From Paramoeba atlantica (Eukaryota; Discosea), in the NCBI GenBank assembly GCA_977017575.1, contig CDRNVI010000016.1:124001-188000 (forward strand): a stretch of DNA of 64,000 bases, read 5' to 3'. Both the position numbers and the translations under genes were made by a program. Under the pieces are notes generated by a model, which searched no databases, was not told where the DNA came from, and saw only the letters and a list, made by a program, of their open reading frames with translations. Of this stretch, positions 28,675 through 39,248 are shown piece after piece. The stretch's first letter is position 1; each line of letters opens with the position of its first letter.

Positions 28675-31275
28675 ATGGACGTGAACGCATTTCACAAGTT
28701 AGAGGCGGAGGTTAAATCACAGATGCGGTTAATTTTCGACTGCACTCGAGATGCGCTTGCGGCGATCCAGCGCCTTGCAAAGGCGACAGAAAAGCGGCAG
28801 CCTTCTACATCAGACTCCACAAGGCTCATTGAGTTGCCGGAAGAAATGATCGCTGAGAGGGAGTCCGTACGTAAAGTGTCCACGCTTCACTTTTTAGCTA
28901 TCCGGGAGCAACTTTTTAGTGTAATGTTTGTGAATTTTCAGAAATCTATGAATGAAAGCTTTAACACCTATTTGGAAGCTACGGAGAGTTTGAAAACAAT
29001 TCCGTCTAAAAATGAGGATCCAAGCGTTGCACAAAGGCGTGCTTACTGCGAGGATACCCTTATCAACTTTCATCGGCATCGTGCCGTTCTGCTTTGTCAG
29101 CATTTTGGGAAATTACATCCTGTTGTGATCTTGCTTCCCTTTCGAAGACGTACGAGAGGTTCACCTGAAGGGGACTCTGTTCACGTTGTAAACACCGACG
29201 AGAGTCCGCATAGCCTAACAGACTCTGTAAAATCGTACGAGAAGATTGCCGCGCGTTTTCTAGAAATGGGTGCCATAGTTACCGCAGTGACGTCTACGGC
29301 TATGCCCTGCATACGGCTGCGAGATTTAGACTACAATCGGTTGTGCCAAAAAGCGGAAGCGAACGAGCCGTCCACCGCTCATTCCACGCTTTCTGCGAGC
29401 TCCTGGCACCCCAGTTGTAATATTCTTGTAGACAGTGTGTGGGCGGAGGAATGTTTACAAAAAAACACGCTGCTGGAGCTCGACACTCAGCGGTACCATA
29501 TCCAACGCTGTGAGTCTCAGATCACTTCTTCTCCCAAACGAGACAATCCAACGGCAAGCTCTCCTCCCAAAGAAGAAGAGAAAAATGTTCCCGAAGAGTC
29601 ACTCGACACCGACCACCGAGAATGGGAATTGGAAGAAGCCGTTTTGCGTCTCGAACAGCAAATTGAGAACTTATCCACCCCGTGCGAAGCCCCGCAACAC
29701 GAAATGTCCGATTCCCACGATAGTACCCGTATTCCTCAAAACAAAAGACCACGTCTACGCTCCTTCCCGGTTTCCAAATCACACAGTACACGACCCCTTC
29801 CCCCCAAACCTTTAACAACGTTAAATCTTGATCTCCTTCCCCGATCCCTCCCCGAACCCCCTTCGTTCGAGGAGGACGTCTCATCCCGTATTGTTCTCAC
29901 CGCGATTGGGGAGTCCCAAGTCGTTCACTTTAACCATTACGAGAATACCCACCCTAACCCTAAAAAACAAGAACAAGAACACAATCTCGATGAGTTGGAT
30001 CGGACACCGATATCCCATCCAAGACAGTTAGATAAACAAGAAAAACAATATGATGTCGATGATTTGGAGCGTACATCCATAGTGAACAAGAACGACAATA
30101 AGGAAGAAAAACAACATGCCGATGACAATGTTGTGGGTACCTCCATGGGGAATGACAACCATAAAAAAGAAAAACAACTTATCGACGACCATGTTGCGGG
30201 TACATCCATAATGAATAACCGTAAAAAACAACAACACGCCGATGACAGTGTTGTGGATACGTCCACAATGAACCATAACGATAAAAACCAACAGCAGCAT
30301 GCTGACGACAGTGTTGTGGGTACATCCATAAAAAACAAACCACAAGAACAACCACAACCCCATGCCAACGACGTTGTTGTTAGTAAATCCACAATGAATA
30401 ACAACAGCAGCAACAACAGCAGCAATAACAGCAAACAGCATCTCCCCCCTCCCCCCGCCTTCCAGTTCACCTCCTCCTCCCCCCGCGGCTCTCTCCTCGA
30501 CATCATCGCCGCACTCCACGCAGCGTTCGATGTCAGCCCGCAGTACAGCGGCACCGCATCCCACCTGGTGGTACCCGACGACGAGAGGGGAGAAGTAAAT
30601 AAAAAGAATAGGAATCATAGGAATCATGAGTGTAAGAATACCCATGAAGGGACAGGACACGACAGGAGGGGACTCAAGGCTCGGGGAGGGCCGTACACGA
30701 GCCCCCGGGTCGACAAGCTGCTGGCGTTTGCCCTCGCCGGGAAGCCTGTGGTCACGGAGGGGTTCCTCTGGGCCGCTAAACGCGCGGGGGAGTGGGGAGA
30801 CCCCGAGACGTTTCGGTGGTTCGCAAAAGGAAGTTTAGCCGAGGCGGTACAAACCCACGGGGTTCGACTGTTTCGCGGGGCCCGGGTGGGGGTGCGGGGG
30901 GAGGGGGGTGGGGAGAACAGGACCGGGTTTCTAAAAACCCTGTGTAGGGAGGCGGGGGCGACGGCGGTGTGGGGATGCGGGGAGAAAGGGGTGGATTGGG
31001 CAGGGCTCACCCATGTGGTGTATGAACCGGAGGGGGAGGACGAGGAAGGTGCCAACAAGACGAGGATTACGATTCACACGGGACTGGAGTCTGAGGAGGA
31101 GAAGAAAAGGCTGAATGCGCAGGTGCAACGTGTTCCGCTTTCCTATGTCGCGAGTCTTCTCACCAAGCCGGTGCGACCCGATCGTGTGGAGGCTTGTGCA
31201 GCGGACCAGGGGGTGGGACCCATTTCGAAATTAGTGAATTTTACCCGTTTTCGGTCTCAAGTTTTGTTCAAATAG
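28675..31275 (+). CDS. BRCT-domain protein, DNA-damage or checkpoint type
   Basis: 866 residues from the ATG at 28675; an in-frame ATG at 28624 would add a hydrophobic leader unlikely for a nuclear protein. Residues about 185-275 look like a BRCT domain (FLEMGAIVTAV ... CNILVDSVWAEECLQKN). The C-terminal region, about 600-835, resembles a second BRCT pair (TASHLVVPDDE, then RVDKLLAFALAGKPVVTEGF, and WAGLTHVVYEPE). Between them, about 420-585, lie degenerate 20-residue repeats of the form HADDSVVGTSxMN and an Asn/Ser run. BRCT domains bind phosphopeptides and act in DNA repair scaffolds. The BRCT call is from pattern and could be confirmed by profile search. Close + strand neighbour of the DHHC gene. 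Confidence 0.6.
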   Translation: MDVNAFHKLEAEVKSQMRLIFDCTRDALAAIQRLAKATEKRQPSTSDSTRLIELPEEMIAERESVRKVSTLHFLAIREQLFSVMFVNFQKSMNESFNTYLEATESLKTIPSKNEDPSVAQRRAYCEDTLINFHRHRAVLLCQHFGKLHPVVILLPFRRRTRGSPEGDSVHVVNTDESPHSLTDSVKSYEKIAARFLEMGAIVTAVTSTAMPCIRLRDLDYNRLCQKAEANEPSTAHSTLSASSWHPSCNILVDSVWAEECLQKNTLLELDTQRYHIQRCESQITSSPKRDNPTASSPPKEEEKNVPEESLDTDHREWELEEAVLRLEQQIENLSTPCEAPQHEMSDSHDSTRIPQNKRPRLRSFPVSKSHSTRPLPPKPLTTLNLDLLPRSLPEPPSFEEDVSSRIVLTAIGESQVVHFNHYENTHPNPKKQEQEHNLDELDRTPISHPRQLDKQEKQYDVDDLERTSIVNKNDNKEEKQHADDNVVGTSMGNDNHKKEKQLIDDHVAGTSIMNNRKKQQHADDSVVDTSTMNHNDKNQQQHADDSVVGTSIKNKPQEQPQPHANDVVVSKSTMNNNSSNNSSNNSKQHLPPPPAFQFTSSSPRGSLLDIIAALHAAFDVSPQYSGTASHLVVPDDERGEVNKKNRNHRNHECKNTHEGTGHDRRGLKARGGPYTSPRVDKLLAFALAGKPVVTEGFLWAAKRAGEWGDPETFRWFAKGSLAEAVQTHGVRLFRGARVGVRGEGGGENRTGFLKTLCREAGATAVWGCGEKGVDWAGLTHVVYEPEGEDEEGANKTRITIHTGLESEEEKKRLNAQVQRVPLSYVASLLTKPVRPDRVEACAADQGVGPISKLVNFTRFRSQVLFK

Positions 31276-31567
31276 GGTTGAGCGGAGATTTCGATGGTGT
31301 AAATGGTTTTGTGTATTCAATGCATCGTGTTTGTTGGCTATGGGGGAGTGTGTGTGGGTGGCTCCTGAGAGTGATGACTTGCCTAGGAAAGCGATAGAGA
31401 GTTCAATTACTTTTCAATTACTTTTTTCAATTGCTTGAGAGAACTGTTTCTATTCGTGGTTAACAGACATTCGTACTACATTGACATTACCAGTTTTACT
31501 GTATCTTTGAGTACTAAACTTTAAGTACTAAATGCTCTTCGCCCTCCGATAACGAGCCGCATCGTCC

Positions 31568-32401
31568 ATGAGCGCGACGGATACGGATGCCATCAGTATT
31601 TCTCCCTCTTCTACGACGAATGAAGATGCGATTCCCCGAAAGCACGGCTTCACCCAACCATGGGAGTGGGCCCAGATCATTTCCTGGCTTCTTATTGTAC
31701 TCTCCTTCACCGCATGGTGGCCACTCTACGCGACACAGTGGGAGCTCAGGTCCTCCCTGATTCTATCCGCACTGTTCCTGATCCTATCGGGTATTACCAT
31801 TTCACTCTATTTTGCTGCGGGTTTGACCCAAACCGCAGACAAAGGACTGTTTTACGAGGTGCTCCTTGCGCCAACAAACACGATGGAAACTCAAGTACCC
31901 CCAGGAAAGATTTACTGCCCCTATTGTCTTGCATGGGTCTCCTCGAGCTGCAAACACTGTGCATGCTGTGACAAGTGCATTCGAGGGTTTGACCATCACT
32001 GCATGTGGCTCGGGACGTGTATTGGAGAGCGAAACTACCGAACCTTTATGGCATTAACTGTTTCTGCGTTACTTCTGGTCGCGACGCAAGTCACGGTGAG
32101 TTTGATTTTTATTGTACGCAGTTATCAGAATAACTTTGTATTAAGCGAAGGCTCCTGGATACGAAACGTAACGTTGTACCAAGTGTTTCTTTTTGTCCAT
32201 CTGATGATAGAAACGGTTTCTTTGTATGCATTAGGAAAGCTTACGTTGTTTCATATTTATTTAAAGGCGACGAATCATTCCACATATTCTTGGATCATGA
32301 ACCAGAGAGAAGCCCGGATAGATGAGAACGTTTACAGACGAAGGAGTACTGTTGGTATCGTAGAGAGATGTATGACGTCTTGTTACCGATGCTATGTGTA
32401 G
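31568..32401 (+). CDS. DHHC palmitoyltransferase
   Basis: 277 residues. The cysteine-rich domain contains CPYCLAWVSSSCKHCACCDKC and then FDHHCMWLGTCIGERNYRTF, with DHHC at residues 142-145 and the catalytic Cys at 145. Four membrane segments are visible: about 36-52, 63-86, 163-185 and 203-225, the standard two before and two after the catalytic loop. The enzyme transfers palmitate from palmitoyl-CoA to protein cysteines at Golgi, ER or plasma membrane. The C-terminal tail is short and ends CMTSCYRCYV, whose cysteines could themselves be acylated. The substrate cannot be told. Confidence 0.9.
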   Translation: MSATDTDAISISPSSTTNEDAIPRKHGFTQPWEWAQIISWLLIVLSFTAWWPLYATQWELRSSLILSALFLILSGITISLYFAAGLTQTADKGLFYEVLLAPTNTMETQVPPGKIYCPYCLAWVSSSCKHCACCDKCIRGFDHHCMWLGTCIGERNYRTFMALTVSALLLVATQVTVSLIFIVRSYQNNFVLSEGSWIRNVTLYQVFLFVHLMIETVSLYALGKLTLFHIYLKATNHSTYSWIMNQREARIDENVYRRRSTVGIVERCMTSCYRCYV

Positions 32402-32621
32402 AGTTCACGGACGTTGTACAACCTTTTTTGACCGTTGGTCTTCCAACGGTTCAAAGGCTTTTGGTTTAAGTCTTTAAATTGAATCGTGCTCATATTGTAG
32501 GTTGCATATTTATGTGCTGTATTTTTTTAAAAAAAACGGGAAGATGTAGAACGCAATTTGACTATTTCTTTCGCATTTTGTTTAGAAATTATCGTAAATT
32601 TTTGAAGAATTATTCAAAAAT

Positions 32622-33023
32622 ATGCAAGACCCAACGATCGTGTGGAACATTGCCAGGAAACAATCCGCCTTTAAGGTAAAACGCAATGGAATCACTCGAT
32701 CCCAAGACTTGCTGAACGCCACCGGGCGATTCCTGCGCGATGATGGGCTGTTTGCCCCGGAAAAGTCACAACCAGTTAGTTTCGTGCGAGGCGTCGTGAA
32801 GGACGGAGACAAACGAAAGAACGTTCTTGTAATTTGCGAGCGCAGAAAGAATGGCACCTTGATAAAGACCCCGTCTTGCAAGACCAACGCGAAAAGTAAA
32901 CAAAAATCGGTGCAGAAACAGACAGGAAAAAACCGTTTCATTCACTACGCAGCGCTTAAGGCCTGGAAAGTGGTACGTAGTTTGGGTCGCATTGCGGCGA
33001 AGAAGTCCGAACAAAGCAATTAA
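32622..33023 (+). CDS. RPL28: 60S ribosomal protein eL28
   Basis: 133 residues, very basic. The start QDPTIVWNIARKQSAFKVKR corresponds to the eL28 signature (W-x-x-x-R-x-x-S-x-F-x-x-KR-x-x-x-T), followed by the NATGRFLRDDGLF stretch and the VVKDGDKRKNVLVICERRK strand. The C-terminal helix ends GRIAAKK. Length agrees with the 130-150 residues usual for the family. It is a structural protein of the large cytosolic subunit, present in most eukaryotes but absent from budding yeast. Intronless here. Confidence 0.8.
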   Translation: MQDPTIVWNIARKQSAFKVKRNGITRSQDLLNATGRFLRDDGLFAPEKSQPVSFVRGVVKDGDKRKNVLVICERRKNGTLIKTPSCKTNAKSKQKSVQKQTGKNRFIHYAALKAWKVVRSLGRIAAKKSEQSN

Positions 33024-33283
33024 TTCGAAAGAAATTTATGGAAGAATAGTATTGCGCGTAAGCCTGAAAGACTACTGAAGCACGTTTTTCTTGTAGAATA
33101 AATTACCCATAAAGTAAAACACCCAGGCTGTTTACAGATTGAAAAACACATTGACAAAAATGGTTGGTGCACAAAACGATTTAAGTAATGCATTGAAGAA
33201 AAACATTTGAGAAGACCAAATCTTGTTTGAACTCGAAAGAAAGTATTCATAAGTCAGACTTTTCTTACATTTCGTTAAACTGT

Positions 33284-35140
33284 ATGTCTTTCTCGAATGT
33301 TGTACGATTGAACGAGTTGTCGGACTATATTGCGCCAAGCCAGGTATGCATTCTACCTCTGCAGAATACTGCTGCTTCTTCGCCCATTTCTGATGACCCG
33401 AAGGATGCAGACTTGAGCTCTGGTTTGGTGCATATGCATCGTAAATCAGCGACGGGGATTGGTGCACAAGAAATCAAGGAAAGTCGAGCGCGAATTACAC
33501 TCGCTGACTGCTTAGCGTGCAGTGGATGTGTCACAACTGCAGAAGAAATTCTGATCACGCAGCAAAGTACACAAGAGGTGGACACTGTTCTTTCACAATT
33601 TAAACAGGACATACTTTTAAGAACCGAGCTCGAAGGGACTAGTCCAGAAAGAAATCGGTTTTCTCATCGCATAACGGTAGTGTCTATTTCGCCGCAGACT
33701 GTGGCGAGCCTATGCGCTTTTTACCAAGATGTTCAGCCTTGTGACACATTTTCCAAACTTTATTACTTCCTTACTCGCATCATCGGAATCGATTTTGTGT
33801 GCTCCACAGACTTCGCACAGAAAATTGGACGCTTGCTGACCATGATCGAATATACGCAGCGCTTGCGGAGTAACTCCCCAAATCAGAGTGCGCTTCCGCT
33901 ACTGGTGAGCTCTTGTCCTGGGTTTGTTTGCTACATTGAGAAAAAGCATCCCGAACTGCTTCCTTTTCTCTCTCGAATTATGTCCCCTCAGGGGATTACG
34001 GGAAAACTGCTCGAAGCGTATTTTAAAACCGAATCACGAACGGGTGGTTCTCACCCTTCCTACTACCATGTCTCTCTGCAGCCCTGTTTCGATCGTAAAT
34101 TGGAAGCCGCACGTCCCGAATTATCCGAATCTACTCATTGTGTTATTGCCACATCTGAGATTCTGGATTGGATACAACAAAAAGATATCGATTGGCACAA
34201 TCTCCCTGTAAGCGCAATTTTTGATCATGACAACCCTTTGATAGAAAAAGTGGAAGAAGGAGGCGGCAAACATATTCGGGGTTCACTCCTTGCCTTTTCA
34301 TTCGACCTACCGATGGATTTCCGTCAATATTTTCCAAGAAGCAATGACAGCGATGCGACTAGGCATTGGCTTCCACCACCCCCTATACCTTCTCTCCCAT
34401 CGACGACAGATCCCAACGAATCTTTAGACAATTCCTTGAACATAAAAATGGAAGGCAGCGGAGCGTACCACAAAGATGCTCTTTTTCTTCAAGTTTTTAA
34501 GAAAAATTCAGACATTTCTTTAAACGATTCAAAGATGAGGTACCGTACCCGACGTAATGTGCATCACGCGGAGGCTTACCTTGACTCATCGCCGGATCTC
34601 TTCACGACTGTCATGTATGGATTTCAGCACATTCAAAACGTAACGCGTACGATTCGAAATGAACAGCGTCGAGTCTCATCCACATCCCGATCTCGAGATG
34701 TTCTACCGGATGTGATGCGGCGCTATTCGAGCTTTATCGAAATCATGGCCTGTCCGGGTGGGTGTGTCCATGGAGGGGCGCAGGCACCACAGGAATCCCT
34801 TTCATCCGGGAACATATCCCAAATTGCAGATGTTACAACATCTCAAACGGTAGAACAACTTTATTGTATTTGGGAGAAACAAAATGAGACGTTAGATCAA
34901 AGTTGTGACGCGGTGAGTCTGTACGATGTCTTATTGCGCGGTGAGGTTTTATCCAGGCGAGTTACGAATCGAAAAGATAAGAGCAGTACGGAGTTCTTGA
35001 CAGGGGACGAATTGCGGAGCTTCTGTTCGTATTTTTCGACCAATCTCACGAGCCGAGCGATGGCACAGGAGACCGACGGTGTAACAGAAAAACAACGGCT
35101 AGATAAGATGCCTCCAGGAGCACACACATTAAGCTGGTGA
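33284..35140 (+). CDS. NAR1: Cytosolic Fe-S assembly factor NAR1 (iron-hydrogenase-like)
   Basis: 618 residues from the ATG at 33284, chosen because MSFSNVVRLNELSDYIAPSQ matches the family N-terminus; the open frame begins 19 codons earlier. Cys22 and the CLACSGC triad (C76, C79, C82) hold the N-terminal 4Fe-4S cluster. SSCPGFVCYIEKKHPELLPF (C211), SLQPCFDRKLEA (C268) and MACPGGCVHGGAQ (C490, C494) supply ligands of the second cluster. NAR1 bridges early and late steps of cytosolic Fe-S protein assembly. It is longer than usual, with an insert at about 355-415 rich in Pro, Ser and Asn. All key cysteines are present. Confidence 0.9.
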   Translation: MSFSNVVRLNELSDYIAPSQVCILPLQNTAASSPISDDPKDADLSSGLVHMHRKSATGIGAQEIKESRARITLADCLACSGCVTTAEEILITQQSTQEVDTVLSQFKQDILLRTELEGTSPERNRFSHRITVVSISPQTVASLCAFYQDVQPCDTFSKLYYFLTRIIGIDFVCSTDFAQKIGRLLTMIEYTQRLRSNSPNQSALPLLVSSCPGFVCYIEKKHPELLPFLSRIMSPQGITGKLLEAYFKTESRTGGSHPSYYHVSLQPCFDRKLEAARPELSESTHCVIATSEILDWIQQKDIDWHNLPVSAIFDHDNPLIEKVEEGGGKHIRGSLLAFSFDLPMDFRQYFPRSNDSDATRHWLPPPPIPSLPSTTDPNESLDNSLNIKMEGSGAYHKDALFLQVFKKNSDISLNDSKMRYRTRRNVHHAEAYLDSSPDLFTTVMYGFQHIQNVTRTIRNEQRRVSSTSRSRDVLPDVMRRYSSFIEIMACPGGCVHGGAQAPQESLSSGNISQIADVTTSQTVEQLYCIWEKQNETLDQSCDAVSLYDVLLRGEVLSRRVTNRKDKSSTEFLTGDELRSFCSYFSTNLTSRAMAQETDGVTEKQRLDKMPPGAHTLSW

Positions 35141-35287
35141 AGATATTTTCTTTAAACACGAACGCATGTCCTTTTATGTAAATCCTAGTTTTCAAGTAAA
35201 TTAGTTTCAATTAAGGACATGCAACGATTGCCCACGTTTTGAATTTTATACAAAAAATAACTTTTCCTACACAAACGTTATTCTACT

Positions 35288-35857
35288 ATGCGGTCGGTTT
35301 GCCTGCACCTCGCCCGACGCAGCGGTGCCTTCCTCCCCTCGCTCCTCCTCCACCACCAGACCCCCACACTTCCGGATGGTTTCTCTTTTATCGATACCAA
35401 AGTGGAGGATAAAGGAATCACTTCTAGTTTTGAGAACCCGGAGGATATCACGCTTACGCTTACCCGTCAAGATGAGTGCATTGTACGACAGCAACCCGTA
35501 CGTGCGATTACGCTACAAACCAACACCGGAGCCCTGGGGGTGCGACCGGGACATGAGTACAAGATTGCTAAGCTCGTCCCCGGGGTGCTTGCGATTCAGC
35601 AAACAGAATCCAGCGCCCCGGAGTCGTATTTCACCTCCGGAGGTTTTGCACAAATCAACAGCGACGGACAGGTAGATGTGAATACCGTGGAGTGCGTCCG
35701 ACTCAGTGATGTCGAGAGCACATATGTGGATACGGAACTCAGTAAAGCCAACGAGGCCTCACGCTCCGCAAAGTCTGAAAAGGAAAAGGCTCTAGCGGAT
35801 GTGTCCGTGGGGATTCTGGAGGCGTTGCAAACCGCACTGAAGGAAAACCAGGCGTAA
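35288..35857 (+). CDS. Mitochondrial ATP synthase F1 delta subunit (bacterial epsilon type)
   Basis: 189 residues. The first 25 or so (MRSVCLHLARRSGAFLPSLL) form a typical mitochondrial presequence. A beta-sandwich domain follows: LTRQDECIVRQQPVRAITLQ, GALGVRPGHEYKIAKLVPGV and YFTSGGFAQINSDGQVDVNT. The C-terminal helical hairpin is EASRSAKSEKEKALADV. This subunit belongs to the central stalk that couples proton flow to ATP synthesis. The phrase FTSGGFAQINSDGQVDVNTVE is close to what I remember of euglenozoan delta subunits, which supports the lineage guess, but I could not check it. Confidence 0.85.
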   Translation: MRSVCLHLARRSGAFLPSLLLHHQTPTLPDGFSFIDTKVEDKGITSSFENPEDITLTLTRQDECIVRQQPVRAITLQTNTGALGVRPGHEYKIAKLVPGVLAIQQTESSAPESYFTSGGFAQINSDGQVDVNTVECVRLSDVESTYVDTELSKANEASRSAKSEKEKALADVSVGILEALQTALKENQA

Positions 35858-36206
35858 ATAGTGAGTGTTATCAATTGAGAAATATTTGGTTTTGCATTGA
35901 GTTGTCATTTTTTGATCCCCTAGTTCTTATCTTTTGTACGTGTGTGCTCACTATCACCCCCGAGTTCAGTTAAAAACAACAGTCTAAATAGGAGATACAC
36001 GTCAATGGCATGTAAAACTTTGCATTTAAATGGTTTATTGGTGATAACGTGAAAATATTAAAATTTTCGACGTTGCAGGCATTGCTCAGCTTATATTTCC
36101 AAATACTAAATTATTTATGAAAATTAAAATTGGTGCGAAAAATGGAGCTGTGAAATCAGGTACCTCAAAATAACAAGTAGCGCCCATTCTTAGAAATGAG
36201 AACGAG
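35858..36206. other. Intergenic spacer
   Basis: AT-rich spacer of 349 bases with no open frame of note, no repeat and no recognisable element. It holds the 3' flank of the ATP synthase gene and the 5' flank of the PPR gene. Confidence 0.6.
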
Positions 36207-39200
36207 ATGAACCACGTGTCAAATATACGTTTCAATGCGTCAAGTCTCGGTAGTACGACTAGTATTTCCCAATTAGGCAGTTTAACCACGAAGGACGCAT
36301 CGGTGAGCGGAACAGCACTTCATGTCCTGGAATGCGCAAGACGTAGCGGTGTGCATGTGGATAAGAAAATGTATAACGCCTTTCTGAATGCGTTATCACG
36401 CAAAACAGTAAAGAAACACACAAGCACGCTACCACGCCGTACCCAAGCCTCTTCTTTTTCGCTTAAACTTCCACCCGATGCCGCAAAGGAGAAAGCGAGC
36501 ATCCCATCCCTAGGATCGTGGCACACGTCAGAGAGCGTATCGGAGCACACAGCTATAACAAGGGAATCTTCACGGGTAACACCGAGCCGTGTGCCTTCCC
36601 TGGGTGAGGGGCCAAGTCCCCCTCCGCAGCGAACCAAGACCCCACCGCGAAAACCTCAGACCCTATCGGTTCCTCCATTAGGCGAGGGACCGCACGTTAC
36701 TGTTCTAAGCGTAGCCCACAGTAGAGAGAAAGAAAAAACAACAATGCATTTAGCAGCGGGAGTAGATAAAAGAATGCACTCTCTTCACTCGTTTATGAAC
36801 CACAAGGGCCAGTGGAAAAGTCTGGAATTAGACTTGCCATTGAGAAGACCCCCGACTTCGTCCTCAGCTACTGTAAAAGTACAAGCAGCAAATAGTAATC
36901 AGCAAGCGATGGGGGACCAGAAGCTTCAAACCGCTGCTCCCTCAGCGGAACTTGTGGCTTCCAAATCGGGCGTTTTGAGTTTAGAGCCCTTTAGTAGCCC
37001 GAAGAAAGCTTCAGATAAATTGCCTTCCTCAACACGTAAGAAGGCGCTTATAGGAGGACCCGATAAGAATATTCGCGTGGCACATCTGATGGATGATCCA
37101 TCTCTGTACAAGAAGGAACAACCCGAGCGAGCGCCTGTCACCGGAAGCGATGAGCTAGCAAGTAAATTGGCGAATATTTCAGAGGAATGGAAGAGAAGAC
37201 AAGACGAGGAAGCGAAACGTCAAGCTGAGGTGTTGGAGCAACGACAAAAGATGGCGGAAGCGATGGAATATAAACGGAAACTATCCCTGAAAAATGAAAA
37301 CTGGGTGAAGCGCAGAGGCCTGGCAACAAAGGTCAAGGTAAAAGGGCTTACGGGAGATTTACGTGATGTGGTGTGTGGACCACTGGAGGGAACGGCTCTA
37401 AAAACCTATCAAAGACTCCGAGCTTCGCGCGATGTTTCTGCCGATTGCTATCGCATGTTGTGTTGCCGGTTGAACCGCCCGAAACATCTTGACATGCTGG
37501 CGGACGTTCTTCAAGAAATGGAAGGTTCTGCTTCGAGTGAAATCAACAAGATTGCTCTACGTTTTAGAGCTGGAATCAGCCTCCGTATTGCAACGTTGGA
37601 TCGACTGCTACAATTTGTCGATAAAATGGAGAAGTTGAAGCTTTCCCCGTCGAAAAACATCTTGCGTGTACTCATGCGACTCTACGTCACAGACAACCCT
37701 GTCTCTGGGTGGCAGAAGGCGGTTGAAGTCTATAGCAAGTACAAACCACTGATGCGAGATCCGTTGTGTAGTATGGAGTTGTACCTTCTTCAGGCAATGT
37801 CCATTTCGATTCGAGGAGCCCAACATCAGACCAGGAAGTCAGTCATTTTATCCCTGCATGACCTGTTAAAAACCAAAATGAATGAGATAGGTAAGCTCCA
37901 TCACGTTGCCCTTATTCGTGCCTACGGCAGTGTAAGAGATAGTGGTGCTGCGCATTCCATATTAAACCGATACAAAGATATAGGCGAGGTCGATCAGACG
38001 ATGTACACCGCCCTTCTTCCCTCCTGTGATGCAGATGCAATAAAAGAAATTACTTCCAAGCTCTTCAGCGAGCCACATCCCGTGGAATCCAACCTGGTTG
38101 CCTCCTCCATGATGAGCATGACGGCACGACAATATCCAGATGAGGCATGGAAGATTTATCGCCAGGCATGTTCGCATAATGAAGTCCCTATGCACGGAGC
38201 TTATCTAGGACACGCTCTCGTGCGAAGTTTGCAAGGCGCAGGCATCACAAAAGAAAATATTCTGGAGACGCACAAAGTGCTTATTCGAGACGGCTTTTAT
38301 TCTCATTTGAATCTCACACACATGCTGCAACTACTGAACCAATTTCAACTCTATGCCGAGTCTCTGGATGCCGTCAAGCATACTCCTCGAATTTATTGGG
38401 AAGCAGCAAATTCACAAGCTCTTGAGGCCTACATGGAAGCTCAGAAGAAATCAAGAGGACACATTGATAGCGATATACCGGTTAAGAAAGAGGCCCTACC
38501 GACTGAGAGTGATGCATCCCCCTACTCTGAGAAAGAATTACTTTCTATCGAGCCTTCTAAAACCGAAGATTTGGTAACAGATGACTCCACACAACTTGCA
38601 AGCGAACAAAAGGAGAAAATTCACAGCTATGAACAAAGCCTGATCGAATGCGCGAAGTCTCGAAATTGGATTCAGGCGCTTGATCTTCTTGAGAACCTCA
38701 AGGAGACAAACACAGTTTTAACCGGCCATCACTACAATTGTGCCATCTCTGCGGCCACCACCAATATCGAAATTGTGGACCATCTCCACAAAATCATGAA
38801 ATCGCGCAATATCCCCATGAACGCAACCACCACAAACACGATTATCAACTCTCGCTTACGGGTGCAACTCTGGGAGGAGGCGCTGGTGTCGTTTGAGCAC
38901 TCCCCGGTCCATCTCCGGGACGTCAGCACGTACTCCATGGCGCTGAATGCGATCTCCCACTCCGACTCGATCTGGTGCGCCGCCATCCACGTGCTACGCG
39001 AGATGGCAAAACACAATGTGCGTCCCACAACGGTTTCTTACTCCATGGCGCTGAATTCGGTTCACTCACACAGCTGGACGGCCGCGCTTGCGATCGTGCA
39101 GTCCATGTCGAGTTCTAAAGGGGTGGAGCTTCGGCCGGCTGTGTTGAGTAAGCTGACGAAGTCGCTGGAAGCCCATGACAAAGGGGAGCTGATTCCACAG

Positions 39201-39248
39201 GTGACAAAGTGGCTCGTAAAAGGGGGTGGTAAAAAGGGAAATAAGTAG
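36207..39248 (+). CDS. PPR-type organelle RNA-binding protein
   Basis: 1,013 residues without introns. An N-terminal PPR-like unit (ALHVLECARRSGVHVDKKMYNAFL, about 37-66) is followed by a Ser/Pro-rich disordered part, a charged coiled coil at about 315-360 (EEWKRRQDEEAKRQ...) and helical repeats from about 400 onward. The C-terminal repeats at about 810-985 are the clearest: HYNCAISAA, MKSRNIPMNATTTNTIINS, WEEALVSFEH, STYSMALNAI and MAKHNVRPTTVSYSMALNSV, each with the PPR helix-turn-helix spacing. Such proteins bind organelle transcripts for processing or translation. No clear presequence is visible. The exact subfamily is not assigned. Confidence 0.65.
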   Translation: MNHVSNIRFNASSLGSTTSISQLGSLTTKDASVSGTALHVLECARRSGVHVDKKMYNAFLNALSRKTVKKHTSTLPRRTQASSFSLKLPPDAAKEKASIPSLGSWHTSESVSEHTAITRESSRVTPSRVPSLGEGPSPPPQRTKTPPRKPQTLSVPPLGEGPHVTVLSVAHSREKEKTTMHLAAGVDKRMHSLHSFMNHKGQWKSLELDLPLRRPPTSSSATVKVQAANSNQQAMGDQKLQTAAPSAELVASKSGVLSLEPFSSPKKASDKLPSSTRKKALIGGPDKNIRVAHLMDDPSLYKKEQPERAPVTGSDELASKLANISEEWKRRQDEEAKRQAEVLEQRQKMAEAMEYKRKLSLKNENWVKRRGLATKVKVKGLTGDLRDVVCGPLEGTALKTYQRLRASRDVSADCYRMLCCRLNRPKHLDMLADVLQEMEGSASSEINKIALRFRAGISLRIATLDRLLQFVDKMEKLKLSPSKNILRVLMRLYVTDNPVSGWQKAVEVYSKYKPLMRDPLCSMELYLLQAMSISIRGAQHQTRKSVILSLHDLLKTKMNEIGKLHHVALIRAYGSVRDSGAAHSILNRYKDIGEVDQTMYTALLPSCDADAIKEITSKLFSEPHPVESNLVASSMMSMTARQYPDEAWKIYRQACSHNEVPMHGAYLGHALVRSLQGAGITKENILETHKVLIRDGFYSHLNLTHMLQLLNQFQLYAESLDAVKHTPRIYWEAANSQALEAYMEAQKKSRGHIDSDIPVKKEALPTESDASPYSEKELLSIEPSKTEDLVTDDSTQLASEQKEKIHSYEQSLIECAKSRNWIQALDLLENLKETNTVLTGHHYNCAISAATTNIEIVDHLHKIMKSRNIPMNATTTNTIINSRLRVQLWEEALVSFEHSPVHLRDVSTYSMALNAISHSDSIWCAAIHVLREMAKHNVRPTTVSYSMALNSVHSHSWTAALAIVQSMSSSKGVELRPAVLSKLTKSLEAHDKGELIPQVTKWLVKGGGKKGNK

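Noticed and set aside
29949-29970. Telomere-like ccctaaccctaaaa
   Set aside because: Only about two units, and inside the BRCT coding frame.
29937-30660. - strand frames of about 205-210 codons inside the BRCT gene
   Set aside because: They mirror the low-complexity Asn/Asp/Lys repeats of the + strand gene.
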